A stretch of 64,000 bases of DNA from Pseudosulfitobacter pseudonitzschiae (GTDB lineage: Bacteria; Pseudomonadota; Alphaproteobacteria; Rhodobacterales; Rhodobacteraceae): positions 62,001 to 126,000 of the forward strand of contig NZ_FQVP01000003.1 of NCBI RefSeq assembly GCF_900129395.1, given 5' to 3'. Below are positions 1 through 11,429 of this stretch, in pieces. Within the stretch, counting starts at the first letter, position 1. Every line of letters starts with the position of its first letter. Both the position numbers and the translations under genes were made by a program. A model generated the notes under the pieces. The model saw only the letters and a list, made by a program, of their open reading frames with translations, was not told the origin of the DNA and ran no database searches.

Positions 1-828
1 ATGATCGCTTTTGTCCGTGACGCGCAAACGCACGGGGTCGGCATTGTCGCCATGTGTCGCGGCATTTGCCAGCAGGTTCGACACCAGCTGTGTGATCCTC
101 ATGCTGTCGACCCGCACCGGATCGGCAAAGTCTAATTCCGCTTCGAACCGGGTCTGCGGGTGGGCCAGCCGGATTTCCTCGAGCATTTGGTTCAGGATCT
201 TGTGCAATTCACAGTCTGTCGGGGTCGCAAGGTTGATGCCATTGCCCAGCCGTGCGCGGGCAAAGTCCATCATGTCGTTGATCAGCGCAGACATCCGGGA
301 GACCGAATCCTGGATGCCGGCCATCAGCTGCTGCTTGGCGGGGTCTTCTTCCTTGCGTTGCAACATCCGGGTCGCGGCGTTGATCGCGGCCAGCGGGTTG
401 CGCAGGTCGTGGCCCAGGATCGCGATGAACTGCTCACGAAAACGGGCCTCTTCCTCGCGGTTCTTCAGGTTTGCGCGGTTCAGCTTGTCCTCGGTGACGT
501 CGCGGGCTGAACAATAGAACCTGTCGCCTTCGGGGACACAGTTCCATGACAGCCAGCGATAGCTGCCGTTCTGATGGCGATAGCGGTTTTCAAAGCCCAT
601 GATCGGCTTGCCGCGCTGGATGATCTCAAAGGCAGTTTCGGTTCTGGCGATGTCATCGGGGTGAACAAATTGGAAAAATTCCTGTGACTCGACCTCGTGG
701 GCACACCAGCCCAAAACCCTGTACCAAGCAGGGTTGGTGTTTTCGAATTTGCCGCTGGCACTCAGCACACCCAATATGTCCGGCGTGATGTGCCAGGTCA
801 GACTGTATTTTTCGAAAGAATCTGGCAT
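1..828 (-). CDS. PAS-domain sensor histidine kinase (C-terminus cut by window edge)
   Basis: The frame is open from an ATG at 828 to base 1, giving 276 residues without a stop, so the C-terminal part of the ATPase domain lies outside the window. Residues about 12-115 read as a PAS domain (FVHPDDI, RWLSWNCVPEGDRFY, RDVTED). A coiled linker leads to a HisKA box with phospho-acceptor His140 in GHDLRNPL. An N-box (QLVSNLLANAATHG) near residue 250 starts the HATPase domain. No membrane segment is visible, so it is probably a soluble, ligand- or light-sensing kinase. The signal is unknown. The ribosome-binding site is weak, so the exact start is less certain than the identity. Confidence 0.85.
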   Translation of the reverse strand, partial: MPDSFEKYSLTWHITPDILGVLSASGKFENTNPAWYRVLGWCAHEVESQEFFQFVHPDDIARTETAFEIIQRGKPIMGFENRYRHQNGSYRWLSWNCVPEGDRFYCSARDVTEDKLNRANLKNREEEARFREQFIAILGHDLRNPLAAINAATRMLQRKEEDPAKQQLMAGIQDSVSRMSALINDMMDFARARLGNGINLATPTDCELHKILNQMLEEIRLAHPQTRFEAELDFADPVRVDSMRITQLVSNLLANAATHGDNADPVRLRVTDKSDH

Positions 829-972
829 CTGGCAGGCTCATTTCAGAAGTGAGTTTACAGCGGATCGGCAATTGAAAGCCCTTGAAATACCAATACAAAT
901 CAAGGGCTGACAAAGGTCATACGCCGTGCCGGGATTCAACGCAAACGGTTAATCGCATAGGTTGTGTTCGCG

Positions 973-1803
973 TCAGTCGCGTCCGGGTGCGGCGGGGTAG
1001 ACCCCCAGAATGTTGATCATGTTGGTGAAATAATCCAACTCTTCCAAGGCCCGCGCCACACCGGGGTCTTCGGGGTGACCTTCGATGTCTGCGTAAAACT
1101 GGGTCGCGGTGAACGCGCCGCCAACCATATAGCTTTCCAGCTTGGTCATGTTGATCCCGTTGGTCGCAAAGCCGCCCATCGCCTTGTAAAGGGCTGCGGG
1201 AATGTTGCGCACCTCAAAGACAAAGGTGGTGATCATGCGATCGGCGCGGCGGCTGTAGTCGGCTTTCGGTGCCATCAGCAGGAAACGCGTCGTGTTGTGG
1301 CCCTGATCCTCGATGTCGTTGGCCAGAACGGTCAGCCCGTGAATCTCGGCCGCGACCTTCGAGGCCAACGCGCCCACGCCCATTTCGCCAGAGGCCGCGA
1401 TATCGGCGGCGGCACCGGCGCTGTCGGCTGCGGTTTCGGCGGTGATTCCATGGGCATTCAAAAAGGCACGCGCCTGCGGAATCAGCACCATGTGCGCGCG
1501 CACATGTTTGATGTCGTCCAGTGTCTGGCCAGGGTTTGCCATCACAGCGATACGCACGCGAACAAAGGCTTCACCGACGATACGCAGCCCCGATTGCGGC
1601 AACAGCCGGTGAATGTCGGCCACGCGGCCATAGGTGGTGTTCTCGACCGGCAACATGGCCAGATCGGCGGCACCGCTGTTCACGGCATCAATCACGTCGT
1701 CAAAGGTGGTGCAGGGTACGGGAATCGCCCCGGGCCGTGCGTTCAGGCAGGCTTCGTGACTGTAGGCGCCCAGATCTCCCTGAAAGGCGATACGTTCCGG
1801 CAT
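973..1803 (-). CDS. pheA: Prephenate dehydratase with C-terminal ACT domain
   Basis: This 276-residue monofunctional enzyme converts prephenate to phenylpyruvate in phenylalanine biosynthesis. The N-terminus (IAFQGDLGAYSHEA) is typical of the catalytic domain, and the conserved Thr-Arg-Phe motif is at residues 172-174 (HNTTRF). From about residue 193 an ACT domain follows (FVFEVRNIPAALYKAM, then LESYMVGG), which in this family gives phenylalanine feedback inhibition. The frame is open further upstream, but the ATG at 1803 starts the conserved fold. It is divergent from cycM. A separate chorismate mutase (AroQ type) is at 52325-52621, consistent with unfused enzymes. Confidence 0.93.
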   Translation of the reverse strand: MPERIAFQGDLGAYSHEACLNARPGAIPVPCTTFDDVIDAVNSGAADLAMLPVENTTYGRVADIHRLLPQSGLRIVGEAFVRVRIAVMANPGQTLDDIKHVRAHMVLIPQARAFLNAHGITAETAADSAGAAADIAASGEMGVGALASKVAAEIHGLTVLANDIEDQGHNTTRFLLMAPKADYSRRADRMITTFVFEVRNIPAALYKAMGGFATNGINMTKLESYMVGGAFTATQFYADIEGHPEDPGVARALEELDYFTNMINILGVYPAAPGRD

Positions 1804-1935
1804 GATTGGTCCTTTGTCGTAGGCCCCGCGATGATTTGCGGGGGCAGGGCGATTGGTCGCGGTAACTACACCTTGCCACAGCCAAGGGGAAGCCGTAGAA
1901 ACCGCGCCAAACCCATAGACGTGGATGCGAGACAA

Positions 1936-2439
1936 ATGTTCGACACTATGACGACGACAAAGGTGGCCGGGGCGCTGTGTGGCGCGCTTCTTATTTTCCT
2001 GCTGGGCAAGTGGGCAGCCGAAGGGCTGTATCACCCTGCAAGCCATGGCGAGGCGGCCTATGTCATCGAAGTGGCCGACGCCAGTGGCGATGCCGCCCCT
2101 GCCGAAGAGGTGAACTTTGACGAGCTGATGGCCAATGCCGACGTCGAAAGCGGTGCCAAGGTTTTCCGCAAATGCTCGGCCTGTCACAAGCTTGACGACA
2201 CGAACGGCACAGGTCCGCACCTTGACGGTCTTGTCGGCCGCGAGGTTGGATCGGTTCCAGGCTTCAGCTATTCGGCGGCCATGGCCAGCCACGGTGGTGT
2301 GTGGACACCCGAGGAAATCAGCCACTTCATCGAAAACCCGCGTGGTTATATCTCGGGCACGGCGATGGGCTTTGCCGGTCTGAAAAAGCCGCAGGATCGT
2401 GCGGACGTGATTGCCTATATCCAAAGCGTTTCGAACTGA
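1936..2439 (+). CDS. cycM: Membrane-anchored cytochrome c552
   Basis: This 167-residue protein has an uncleaved N-terminal anchor (residues about 9-24, hydrophobic), an acidic Ala/Glu-rich linker, and a class I cytochrome c domain. The haem site is CSACH (Cys80, Cys83, His84) and the likely axial Met is Met144 in GTAMGFAGLKK. The N-terminus MFDTMTTTK closely resembles my recollection of Paracoccus CycM, which carries electrons from the bc1 complex to cytochrome aa3 oxidase. The start at 1936 is chosen on that similarity; the frame is open upstream through the antisense of pheA. It appears monocistronic, with a strong terminator just downstream. Confidence 0.9.
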   Translation: MFDTMTTTKVAGALCGALLIFLLGKWAAEGLYHPASHGEAAYVIEVADASGDAAPAEEVNFDELMANADVESGAKVFRKCSACHKLDDTNGTGPHLDGLVGREVGSVPGFSYSAAMASHGGVWTPEEISHFIENPRGYISGTAMGFAGLKKPQDRADVIAYIQSVSN

Positions 2440-2464
2440 TCGAACTGTTATTTGTAGATTGTCA

Positions 2465-2497
2465 AAGGCCGCTTGCATCCCGCAGGCGGCCTTTTTC
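2465..2497 (+). terminator. Rho-independent terminator after cycM
   Basis: A 10-bp G+C-rich stem with one G-T wobble (GGCCGCTTGC / GCAGGCGGCC), a 5-base loop, then CTTTTTC, starting 28 bases after the cycM stop. Confidence 0.85.
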
Positions 2498-2641
2498 TTG
2501 CGCTCTGGTTTTTATTTGACGTTTCACCGCCGTTCACGGAAACGCAACTTGTATCCGGTGCGGCTGGCCCTTTAGCGTAGATGTGCCATATTGCGTTGAA
2601 ACCAACGCCAAAAACGACCCCCACCAAGGAGGACAGGTATC

Positions 2642-4624
2642 ATGATGTTACGCCACCGCAGCCCCAAGGCCCGCGCTATCGCCAGGGCCTGCCGTACGAC
2701 GACGGATAAAAGCGTTTGGGCCGCAGGTTTGGCGCTGTTGTTGGCGTTGCTGCTGGCCTTGCCTGTCTGGGCTGACGATGCGGCGGCCACGGATGCCAAT
2801 GCCGCGACGGATGAAAAGATCATTGATACTTATGGTTACTCTTTTTACGGCGACCTGAGCTATCCCGAGGATTACAAACATTTTTCCTATGTGAACCCGG
2901 ATGCGCCCAAGGGCGGTGAAATCTCGCTGGGCGTGGTGGGCACCTTTGATTCGATGAACCCCTATACCCGCAAGGGACGCGCCGGGGCGCTGTCGTCGAT
3001 GATGTACGAAAGCCTGCTGGGCGAAGGGCCAACCGGCGCTGCGGTGCCTGCGGATGTCTATGCCGAATCCTACGGGTTGCTGGCGGAAAGCCTGGAATAC
3101 GACGAAGGCAAGAACTGGGTGATTTTCCACATGCGCCCCGAGGCAAAGTTCTCGGACGGCACGCCGGTCACGGCCTATGACATCGAGTTTTCGCACAACC
3201 TGCTGCTGGACGAGGGGCTGAAATCCTATGCAGACGGGGTGCGCAAGCGCATCCCCAAGGTCGAGGTGATCGACGACCACACCATTAAATTCTATTTCGC
3301 CCCCGGCATTTCGCGGCGCACATTGATTGATCAGGTCGGTGCGGTGCCCGCATGGTCAAAGGCGTGGTACGAAAAGACGGGCGCGGGCCTGAACGAAGGC
3401 CGCATGGAAGTTTCCCCCGGTTCTGGTCCCTATGTCATCGACAGCGTCGATGTGAACCGCCGTATCGTCTACAAGCGGAACCCGGATTATTGGGGCAATG
3501 ACCTGCCGTTCAACGTGGGCCGGAACAACTTCGATCAGATCCGCGTCGAATACTTCGGTGACGACACAGCATCTTTCGAGGCCTTCAAGGCCGGGGTGTA
3601 TACCTTCCGCCGCGAGAGTGATTCCAAGAAATGGGCGACGGGCTATGATTTCCCCAAGGTGGAAAGCGGCGCGATCAAGGTCGAGGATTTGCCAGACGGC
3701 TCGCCTCCCACACCCACGGGCATCGTGTTCAACCTTGGTTCCGAACCGCTGAAAGACCGTCGCGTGCGCCAGGCACTGGCTTTGGCCTTCAACTTTGAAT
3801 GGACCAACGAAAGCCTGCAATATGGCCTGTTCAAACAACGCGCCTCATTCACTCAGGACACGGACGTCATGGCAAACGGCGTGCCCGAAGGGGCAGAGCT
3901 GGAACTGTTGAAAAGCCTTGGCGATCTGGTTCCGCCCGAGATGTTGACCGAGCCTGCGCTTGTCCCCCACACCTCCAGCCCCGAACGTTTGCTGGACCGC
4001 CGCAACACCCGCGCCGCGATGCAACTGCTGGACGAGGCCGGGTGGGCCGTGGGCAACGATGGCATTCGCCGCAATGCCAACGGCGAGTCTTTGAAGCTCA
4101 ACTTCCTGTTTAACTCGTCGGCGTCGGGTACGCTGTCGGGGGTGATGGAAAACTATGTCTCGAACGTGAAAAAGCTGGGCGTCGACATCACCTTGGAAAA
4201 AGTTGATCCGTCGCAATACACCAACCGCGAGCGGGACCGTGATTATGATCTGGTCTATGACCAGTACCTGACATTCCTGATCGCCCACACCGGGCTGGAT
4301 CAGGCTTATGGCTCGGAATCATCGGCGTTCTCGCTGTTCAACCCTGCCGGTCTGTCCAGCCCCCTGGTCGATGCGATCATCGATGCGGGTCTGAACGCAC
4401 CAGACAGCGCCAACGAAAAGATCGCCTTGAAGGCGTTGGACCGCGCGCTGCGCTATGAATTCTTCATGATCCCGGTCTGGTACAATCCCAGCCATTGGGT
4501 CGCCTATTACGACCAGTACGAACACCCCGATGTCATCCCGCCCTTTGAATTGGGGTACATGGATTTCTGGTGGTACAATCAGGACAAAGCCGACGCCCTG
4601 CGTGCGTCGGGCGCGCTGAGGTAA
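2642..4624 (+). CDS. yejA: Periplasmic solute-binding protein of a peptide ABC importer (YejA-type, SBP family 5)
   Basis: This 660-residue protein has a long positively charged N-region and a hydrophobic signal core (residues about 25-42), with likely cleavage after PVWA. The mature part has features of SBP family 5 such as FDSMNPYTRKG, MYESLL, a segment ending VIFHMRPEAKFSDGTPVTA, and GSGPYVI. The N-terminal block DTYGYSFYGDLSYPEDYKHF and the length point to the YejA subgroup (microcin C-like peptides and oligopeptides). It has a near-consensus ribosome-binding site (AAGGAGGA) and is the first gene of a four-gene operon with both permeases and the ATPase. The real substrate cannot be read from sequence. 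Confidence 0.9.
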   Translation: MMLRHRSPKARAIARACRTTTDKSVWAAGLALLLALLLALPVWADDAAATDANAATDEKIIDTYGYSFYGDLSYPEDYKHFSYVNPDAPKGGEISLGVVGTFDSMNPYTRKGRAGALSSMMYESLLGEGPTGAAVPADVYAESYGLLAESLEYDEGKNWVIFHMRPEAKFSDGTPVTAYDIEFSHNLLLDEGLKSYADGVRKRIPKVEVIDDHTIKFYFAPGISRRTLIDQVGAVPAWSKAWYEKTGAGLNEGRMEVSPGSGPYVIDSVDVNRRIVYKRNPDYWGNDLPFNVGRNNFDQIRVEYFGDDTASFEAFKAGVYTFRRESDSKKWATGYDFPKVESGAIKVEDLPDGSPPTPTGIVFNLGSEPLKDRRVRQALALAFNFEWTNESLQYGLFKQRASFTQDTDVMANGVPEGAELELLKSLGDLVPPEMLTEPALVPHTSSPERLLDRRNTRAAMQLLDEAGWAVGNDGIRRNANGESLKLNFLFNSSASGTLSGVMENYVSNVKKLGVDITLEKVDPSQYTNRERDRDYDLVYDQYLTFLIAHTGLDQAYGSESSAFSLFNPAGLSSPLVDAIIDAGLNAPDSANEKIALKALDRALRYEFFMIPVWYNPSHWVAYYDQYEHPDVIPPFELGYMDFWWYNQDKADALRASGALR

Positions 4625-4627
4625 CAG

Positions 4628-5722
4628 ATGGGTGCCTATATTCTAAGACGGCTGGCGTTGGTCATACCGACGCTACTGGGTATCCTTTTGGTCAACTTCG
4701 TGCTGACGCAATTTGTGCCCGGCGGTCCCGTCGAACAGGCCATCGCCCGCGCCCAGGGCGGCGGTGACGTCTTCGAGGGCTTTGCCGGTGGCAACAACGA
4801 TGCCGGTGGCATGGACGCGCTGAACACGGCGTCGGACAGCAAATACATCGGTGCCCGCGGCCTGCCGCCCGAGTTCATTAAGGAGCTTGAGAAAGAGTTC
4901 GGCTTTGACAAGCCGCCCGCAGAGCGGTTCCTGCGGATGATCTGGAACTATATGCGCTTTGATTTCGGAGAGAGCTATTTCAGGTCGGTCAGCGTGGTCG
5001 ATCTGATCATCGAAAAGCTGCCCGTGTCGATCACGCTGGGGCTTTGGTCGACGCTGATCGCCTATATGATCTCGATTCCGCTGGGCATCCGAAAGGCGGT
5101 CAAGGACGGGTCTAAATTCGACACGTGGACGTCGGGTGCCATCATCGCGGCCTATGCCATCCCTGGCTTCCTGTTCGCGATCCTGCTGCTGGTGCTGTTT
5201 GCTGGTGGGTCTTATTGGCAGATATTCCCGCTGCGCGGCCTGACCTCGGACGATTTTCACACGCTCAGCGCCTGGGGCAAGGTCAAGGACTACGCCTGGC
5301 ACATCACGCTGCCGGTTCTGGCCAGCACAATCGGTGCCTTTGCCACGCTGACCCTGCTGACCAAGAACAGCTTTCTCGACGAGATCAAGAAACACTATGT
5401 CATGACCGCCCGCGCCAAGGGGCTGTCGGAGCGCCGCGTGCTGTATGGCCACGTCTTCCGCAACGCGATGCTGATCGTGATCGCGGGGTTTCCGGCGGTG
5501 TTTATCGGCGTGTTCTTTGGCGGCTCGATCATTATCGAGACGATCTTTTCGCTGGATGGCCTGGGGCGTCTGGGGTTCGAGGCAGCGGTGGCGCGCGACT
5601 ACCCGATCGTATTCGGCACGCTGTTCATCTTTGGCCTGATCGGTCTGTTGGTCGGCATCCTGTCGGACCTGATGTATGTGCTGGTCGATCCGCGCATTGA
5701 TTTCGAGCGGAGGGAAGGCTGA
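4628..5722 (+). CDS. yejB: Peptide ABC importer permease YejB
   Basis: This 364-residue inner-membrane permease starts three bases after yejA. The N-terminus [19 protein letters not shown] is the usual first helix of DppB/YejB permeases. A large periplasmic loop containing the insert [12 protein letters not shown], typical of YejB, follows. The EAA loop that contacts the ATPase reads [22 protein letters not shown], and the C-terminus ends in the conserved [10 protein letters not shown]. The stop shares its A with the start codon of yejE, suggesting translational coupling. Confidence 0.93.
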   Translation: MGAYILRRLALVIPTLLGILLVNFVLTQFVPGGPVEQAIARAQGGGDVFEGFAGGNNDAGGMDALNTASDSKYIGARGLPPEFIKELEKEFGFDKPPAERFLRMIWNYMRFDFGESYFRSVSVVDLIIEKLPVSITLGLWSTLIAYMISIPLGIRKAVKDGSKFDTWTSGAIIAAYAIPGFLFAILLLVLFAGGSYWQIFPLRGLTSDDFHTLSAWGKVKDYAWHITLPVLASTIGAFATLTLLTKNSFLDEIKKHYVMTARAKGLSERRVLYGHVFRNAMLIVIAGFPAVFIGVFFGGSIIIETIFSLDGLGRLGFEAAVARDYPIVFGTLFIFGLIGLLVGILSDLMYVLVDPRIDFERREG

Positions 5723-6884
5723 TGGTGCACGAAACCGATCCCGCCATCGCGCAACCGGTTCTGGCCCCGCGCCGCCGGACCTTTGGCCTGTCACCACTGA
5801 ACAAACGCCGCTGGAACAACTTCAGGAAAAACCGCCGTGCCTTCTGGTCGCTGTGGATTTTCGCGGTGCTGTTCGGGCTGAGCCTGTTCGCCGAGTTTCT
5901 GGCCAACGACAAACCGATCCTCGTCCGGTATCAGGGCGAATTCTACACGCCGATCTGGAACTTTTACCCGGAAACCGACTTTGGCGGCGATTTCCAGACC
6001 GAGGCCGTTTACCGCGACCCCGAGGTGAAATGCCTGATCGCCACGGGCGGCATGGATGCCTGTTTCGACGACCCCGACGCGCTGATTGCTGATGCGGCAG
6101 ACGGCGAGATCGACGGACAGAAGATTGACCGCGGCTGGTCCATCTGGCCGCTGATCCCCTATTCGTTCAACACCGCCGTGGACCGTCCCGGCGCGGCACC
6201 CTTGCCGCCAAACCGTCAGAACCTGCTGGGCACCGACGCGACCAAACGTGACGTGCTGGCGCGGGTCATCCACGGGTTCCGGCTGTCTATCCTGTTCACG
6301 CTGATCGTCACCGGCGTGGCCAGCATCATCGGGATCATCGCGGGCGCGGTTCAGGGGTTTTTCGGAGGCTGGGTCGATCTGATCTTTCAGCGGATCATCG
6401 AGATCTGGTCCTCGACCCCCAGCCTGTATGTCATCATCATCATGTTCGCGATATTGGGGCGCAGTTTCTGGCTGCTTGTGTTCCTGCTGGTGCTGTTCAG
6501 TTGGACAGGTCTGGTCGGCGTGGTGCGCGCCGAATTCCTGCGTGCGCGCAACCTGGAATACGTGCGCGCGGCACGGGCGCTGGGCGTGGGGAACATGACG
6601 ATCATGTTCCGCCACATGCTGCCCAACGCGATGGTGGCGACACTGACCATGCTGCCCTTTCTCATCACCGGCACGATTTCGTCCCTGGCGGTCCTCGACT
6701 TCCTCGGCTTTGGCCTGCCATCGTCGGCCCCGTCGCTGGGCGAACTGACCTTGCAGGCCAAACAGAACCTGCAAGCACCGTGGCTGGCCTTTACCGCCTT
6801 CACCGTGTTCGCGGTGATGCTGTCGCTGTTGATCTTTATCTTTGAGGGCATCCGCGATGCCTTTGATCCGCGAAAGACCTTTTC

Positions 6885-6888
<4 letters not shown>
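5722..6888 (+). CDS. yejE: Peptide ABC importer permease YejE
   Basis: This 388-residue second permease of the importer is longer than a DppC because of an extended periplasmic segment (residues about 60-170) carrying GRTD-like and PNRQNLLGTDATKRDV sequences typical of YejE. The latter is the LGTDxxGRDV motif of the family. The EAA loop is YVRAARALGVGNMTIMFRHMLPN. The C-terminus is FEGIRDAFDPRKTF. It overlaps yejF by four bases (ATGA). Confidence 0.93.
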
Positions 6889-8468
<1,580 letters not shown>

Positions 8469-8479
8469 GGCGTCGGGGC

Positions 8480-8629
8480 TTATTGTACTGTCGTCAAGAC
8501 AGAGGTCTGGACGGCAGGCACCTGAAGGGCCGCCAGCCAGGTAACGGGTTGTTCTTTCGGCAGATTGACCGCCACCACGCCCAAAGTCAGCGCAACAGTC
8601 AAACCGATTGCCATGATGAAGATTTTCAT
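8480..8629 (-). CDS. Small membrane or exported peptide, 49 residues
   Basis: An ATG at 8629 preceded by a strong ribosome-binding site (AAAGGAG, 7-8 bases upstream) opens 49 codons. Residues 1-19 (MKIFIMAIGLTVALTLGVV) form one hydrophobic segment, either a signal peptide or a single-span anchor. The remainder, NLPKEQPVTWLAAL and a Val/Gln/Thr-rich tail, is short and non-repetitive. I do not recognise a family. The good initiation site and clean hydrophobic core argue for a real gene. It converges on yejF. Confidence 0.55.
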   Translation of the reverse strand: MKIFIMAIGLTVALTLGVVAVNLPKEQPVTWLAALQVPAVQTSVLTTVQ

Positions 8630-8802
8630 GCGGTGCACTCCTTTCGCGTTGGTTGAAAGTATAACGCACAAGAACAGCTTTTCCGTCGTGGTTCAGGCAA
8701 TGTTTTTTCGCGATAGGCCAGAATCTGCGCAAGGCGCGCCGGTGCGCGGCGCCATGCGAGACGCCACGGGAATCCGCGCGTTCAGTTCAGCCATCCATCC
8801 AC

Positions 8803-8958
8803 TCACAGCTCGGTTGGATCTGTGTCACGTTGCGGCTGTACGAACCAGTGCCCCTCGGGCAGCCAGCGCTTGCGCGAGGCCTTGTCCGGGGCGTCATAAA
8901 CCCGCATCTTTTCGGTCCGGGTTGCGGTTCTGAAAGTATCTGCAAGAATAGCAAGCAT
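8803..8958 (-). CDS. Hypothetical 51-residue basic protein divergent from a LysR gene
   Basis: An ATG at 8958 follows AAAGGAAAC at good spacing. The product begins MLAILADTFRTATRTEKMR and continues with KASRKRWLPEGHWFVQP. It is basic, has no membrane span and no family I can name. It lies head-to-head with the LysR gene at 9060, with about 100 bases between starts. That layout is usual for a target of the divergent regulator, but this is inference only. Confidence 0.5.
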   Translation of the reverse strand: MLAILADTFRTATRTEKMRVYDAPDKASRKRWLPEGHWFVQPQRDTDPTEL

Positions 8959-9059
8959 GATGTTTCCTTTCGGTGTTGCGCTTGTGTCCTTGAAATATGG
9001 GACCAACACGCGGATCATGCGACTCAATTGGATTTTCGTTATGTAAGCTGGGGTTTCAT

Positions 9060-9935
9060 ATGGATTGGCGACACATGCCGCCGCTCGCCGCGCTGCGGGC
9101 TTTTGCGGCCTTTGCCGAAAAGGGCACCTTGGTGGGGGCAGGGGACACTTTGGGCGTCAGCCACGCCGCCGTCAGTCAGCAAATCCGCAGCCTCGAGGAT
9201 CATCTGGGCGTGCCGCTCGTGGACCGCACAGGCCGCAAGCTGGAACTGACAGAAGCAGGCGCTGCGCTGGCGCAGGCGTGCAGTGAAGGGTTCGGCAACA
9301 TCGCCCGTACGGTCGAGGATATCACCGGTATCAGCGATGCGCGCGCGGTGCACGTCTCGACCACGCCGACCTTTGCCGCCTCGTGGCTTATGCCGCGATT
9401 GCCCGCGTTTCAGGCGGATTATCCGGGGATCAAGCTGTTGATCGACCCCACGCCCAAACTGGCTGATCTCAGCCCTGGCGGAATAGACCTGGCAATCCGC
9501 TACGGGGTCGGGCCGTGGGGGAACTATACCTGCCAGATGCTGGTGGAATCGCCCATCGTCGTTGTCGCGGCGCCCACGCTGATCGCAGGGCGACCCGTGA
9601 ACAGCCCCGCCGATCTGGCCTGTTTGCCGTGGTTGGAAGAACTGGGCACGACCGAAAGCACCACGTGGCTGCACAATCATGGCGTCGAACAGGGCGCGGT
9701 GGCGGCCTATATGCAGATGCCGGGCAATCTGGTGCTGGATGCGGCGCGGGGCGGGCAGGGGATCGCGGTGACCGTGCGTGCCTTTGTCGAGGCGGATATC
9801 AAGGAAGGGCGTCTGGTGCAGTTGTTTGAAGAGCCGCGGGCAGGGGCGGGCTATCATCTGGTGACGCGGCCCGGTGTCATGCGGCCGGGTTTGCGCACCT
9901 TTGTGCGCTGGCTGGCCCGTCAGGTGCCAGCGTAG
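9060..9935 (+). CDS. LysR-family transcriptional regulator (GcvA-like)
   Basis: This 291-residue protein has an N-terminal winged helix-turn-helix: PPLAALRAFAAFAEKGT, AGDTLGVSHAAVSQQIRSLE and VPLVDRTGRKLELTEAG. A periplasmic-binding-like effector domain follows from about residue 90 (VHVSTTPTFAASWLMPRL, DLAIRYGVGPWG). The TFAASWLMPRL segment is characteristic of the GcvA/AmpR-like branch. I chose ATG 9060 because the conserved domain starts there; an in-frame upstream start at 8997 would add 21 unrelated residues. The targets are unknown. The divergent small gene at 8803-8958 is the nearest candidate. Confidence 0.88.
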   Translation: MDWRHMPPLAALRAFAAFAEKGTLVGAGDTLGVSHAAVSQQIRSLEDHLGVPLVDRTGRKLELTEAGAALAQACSEGFGNIARTVEDITGISDARAVHVSTTPTFAASWLMPRLPAFQADYPGIKLLIDPTPKLADLSPGGIDLAIRYGVGPWGNYTCQMLVESPIVVVAAPTLIAGRPVNSPADLACLPWLEELGTTESTTWLHNHGVEQGAVAAYMQMPGNLVLDAARGGQGIAVTVRAFVEADIKEGRLVQLFEEPRAGAGYHLVTRPGVMRPGLRTFVRWLARQVPA

Positions 9936-9938
9936 GGT

Positions 9939-11429
9939 CTAGGACGAGGGGCCGACCATAAAGCAGGTGACGTTGCGGGCTTGCAGCCTGCGACAGGCCA
10001 AATCGGCGGTGTCGCGGGTCATGCCAACGAAATGCGCCTCGTAACCTTGGGGGCGACGCACGACCTTGCGCAGCGCGCCGTCCAGCGTGGCCATTTCCGA
10101 CAGGGCGGTTTTCAGCAATACCTTCTCCGCCGCATAGTGGCTGGGGTAACGGCCCACGTTCACACCCCAATGGTGCCCGCCCGAGGTGGACAGGCGGGTG
10201 ACGACTTCGGGCTCTGTCTCGGCAGCGACGGCCTTTGTGGCGGCGGCTGAGGTGTCGACGCTGGCCAGAACCACGTCTTCGGGGCGCGCTTCGGGGCGCA
10301 CCGAAGTCGACTTGGGTGCAGCCTTGGCCACGGTGACGGGTTTGGCGTCGGCAATCGCTGCGGCCTGTGCCTCGACCAGCGCGGCGGCGATGTCGTTGGG
10401 TGACACGGCAGGCGGTGGCGGGGCCTGGGCCACCAGAACCGGCTGCGGCGTCTCGCCGGGGCGCAGGGAGGGGCGCAGGCTGCGGGTGACGGCACCTGTG
10501 ACGCGAATGGTCTTGCCCGCGCCCTGCGGGGTCTCGCCATTGCTGGCGACCACGACGGGTTCATCGGTATAGGCGGGCGTGGAAGGTTTGCGGACAGGCG
10601 CGTTGCTGGGCGCGCGGCGAAAGCCAAGATCCATCAGTTCGGCAACCTTGGCGTTGCGCGACGCTGTGGACTTGCCGCCAAACACGGTTGCAATGACGCG
10701 TTCGTTTCCACGTTGCGCCGAAGCTGTCAGGTTGAACCCCGCGGCGCGGGTGTAGCCGGTCTTGATCCCGTCGGCACCCTTGTAGGACGCCAGAAAACGG
10801 CGGTTGGTGTGATAGACGGTCTTGCCGCCCGCATCCGCCGAGGTGCGCGAGAACAGGTTGTAGTATTGCGGAAAGTCATACAGCAGGTGACGGCCCAGAA
10901 CGGTCATGTCGTGGGCCGTGCTCAGGTGGCCCTCCTCGGTCAGACCGTTGGCGTTCTTGAAGGTGGTGCGGGTCATGCCCATTGCTTTGGCCGTGCGGTT
11001 CATACGGCGGGCAAATGCGGCCTCTGATCCGCTGATGGCCTCGCCGATTGCGGTGGCGGCATCGTTTGCGGATTTCACCGCAGCGGCGCGCACCAGATAG
11101 CGCAGCTTGATCTTTTGCCCCGGACGCAGACCCAGTTTGGACGGCTCTTCCGAGGCGGCTTTCTTCGAGACGGTCACCATCGTGTCCATCGAAATCTCGC
11201 CCTTCTCGACGGCCTCAAAGGCGATATAAAGGGTCATCATCTTGGTCAGCGACGCAGGATGCAGGCGCGCGTTGGCGTTCTGCTCGTGCAGGACCTCGCC
11301 CGTGCGGGCGTCGATCACATAAGCGGCATAGGGCGCAGCAATGGCGCTGAGCGGAAGAACCACCAGCATCCAGAATGCGACGAAAAGAAATAGCCCGAAA
11401 CGGGCCGGCTGAGCGCGCCGAACCTTCAC
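9939..11429 (-). CDS. D-alanyl-D-alanine carboxypeptidase with SPOR domain
   Basis: This 496-residue protein of peptidase family S11 (PBP5/6-type) has a signal peptide (residues about 11-32, cut after AIA or AAP). The three active-site motifs are Ser60-x-x-Lys63 (SLTK), Ser120-Ala-Asn122, and Lys223-Thr-Gly225. A long Pro/Ala/Val-rich, low-complexity linker (about 280-415) joins it to a C-terminal SPOR domain (HHWGVNVGRYPSHYAAEKVL to the end). SPOR domains bind denuded glycan at the septum, so this enzyme probably trims peptidoglycan stems at division sites. It converges on the LysR gene with a gap of three bases. Confidence 0.9.
   Translation of the reverse strand: MKVRRAQPARFGLFLFVAFWMLVVLPLSAIAAPYAAYVIDARTGEVLHEQNANARLHPASLTKMMTLYIAFEAVEKGEISMDTMVTVSKKAASEEPSKLGLRPGQKIKLRYLVRAAAVKSANDAATAIGEAISGSEAAFARRMNRTAKAMGMTRTTFKNANGLTEEGHLSTAHDMTVLGRHLLYDFPQYYNLFSRTSADAGGKTVYHTNRRFLASYKGADGIKTGYTRAAGFNLTASAQRGNERVIATVFGGKSTASRNAKVAELMDLGFRRAPSNAPVRKPSTPAYTDEPVVVASNGETPQGAGKTIRVTGAVTRSLRPSLRPGETPQPVLVAQAPPPPAVSPNDIAAALVEAQAAAIADAKPVTVAKAAPKSTSVRPEARPEDVVLASVDTSAAATKAVAAETEPEVVTRLSTSGGHHWGVNVGRYPSHYAAEKVLLKTALSEMATLDGALRKVVRRPQGYEAHFVGMTRDTADLACRRLQARNVTCFMVGPSS

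Noticed and set aside
4673-5797. A 374-codon minus-strand frame opposite yejB
   Set aside because: Gln/Arg/His-rich, antisense to a membrane permease with clear EAA motif; not a gene.
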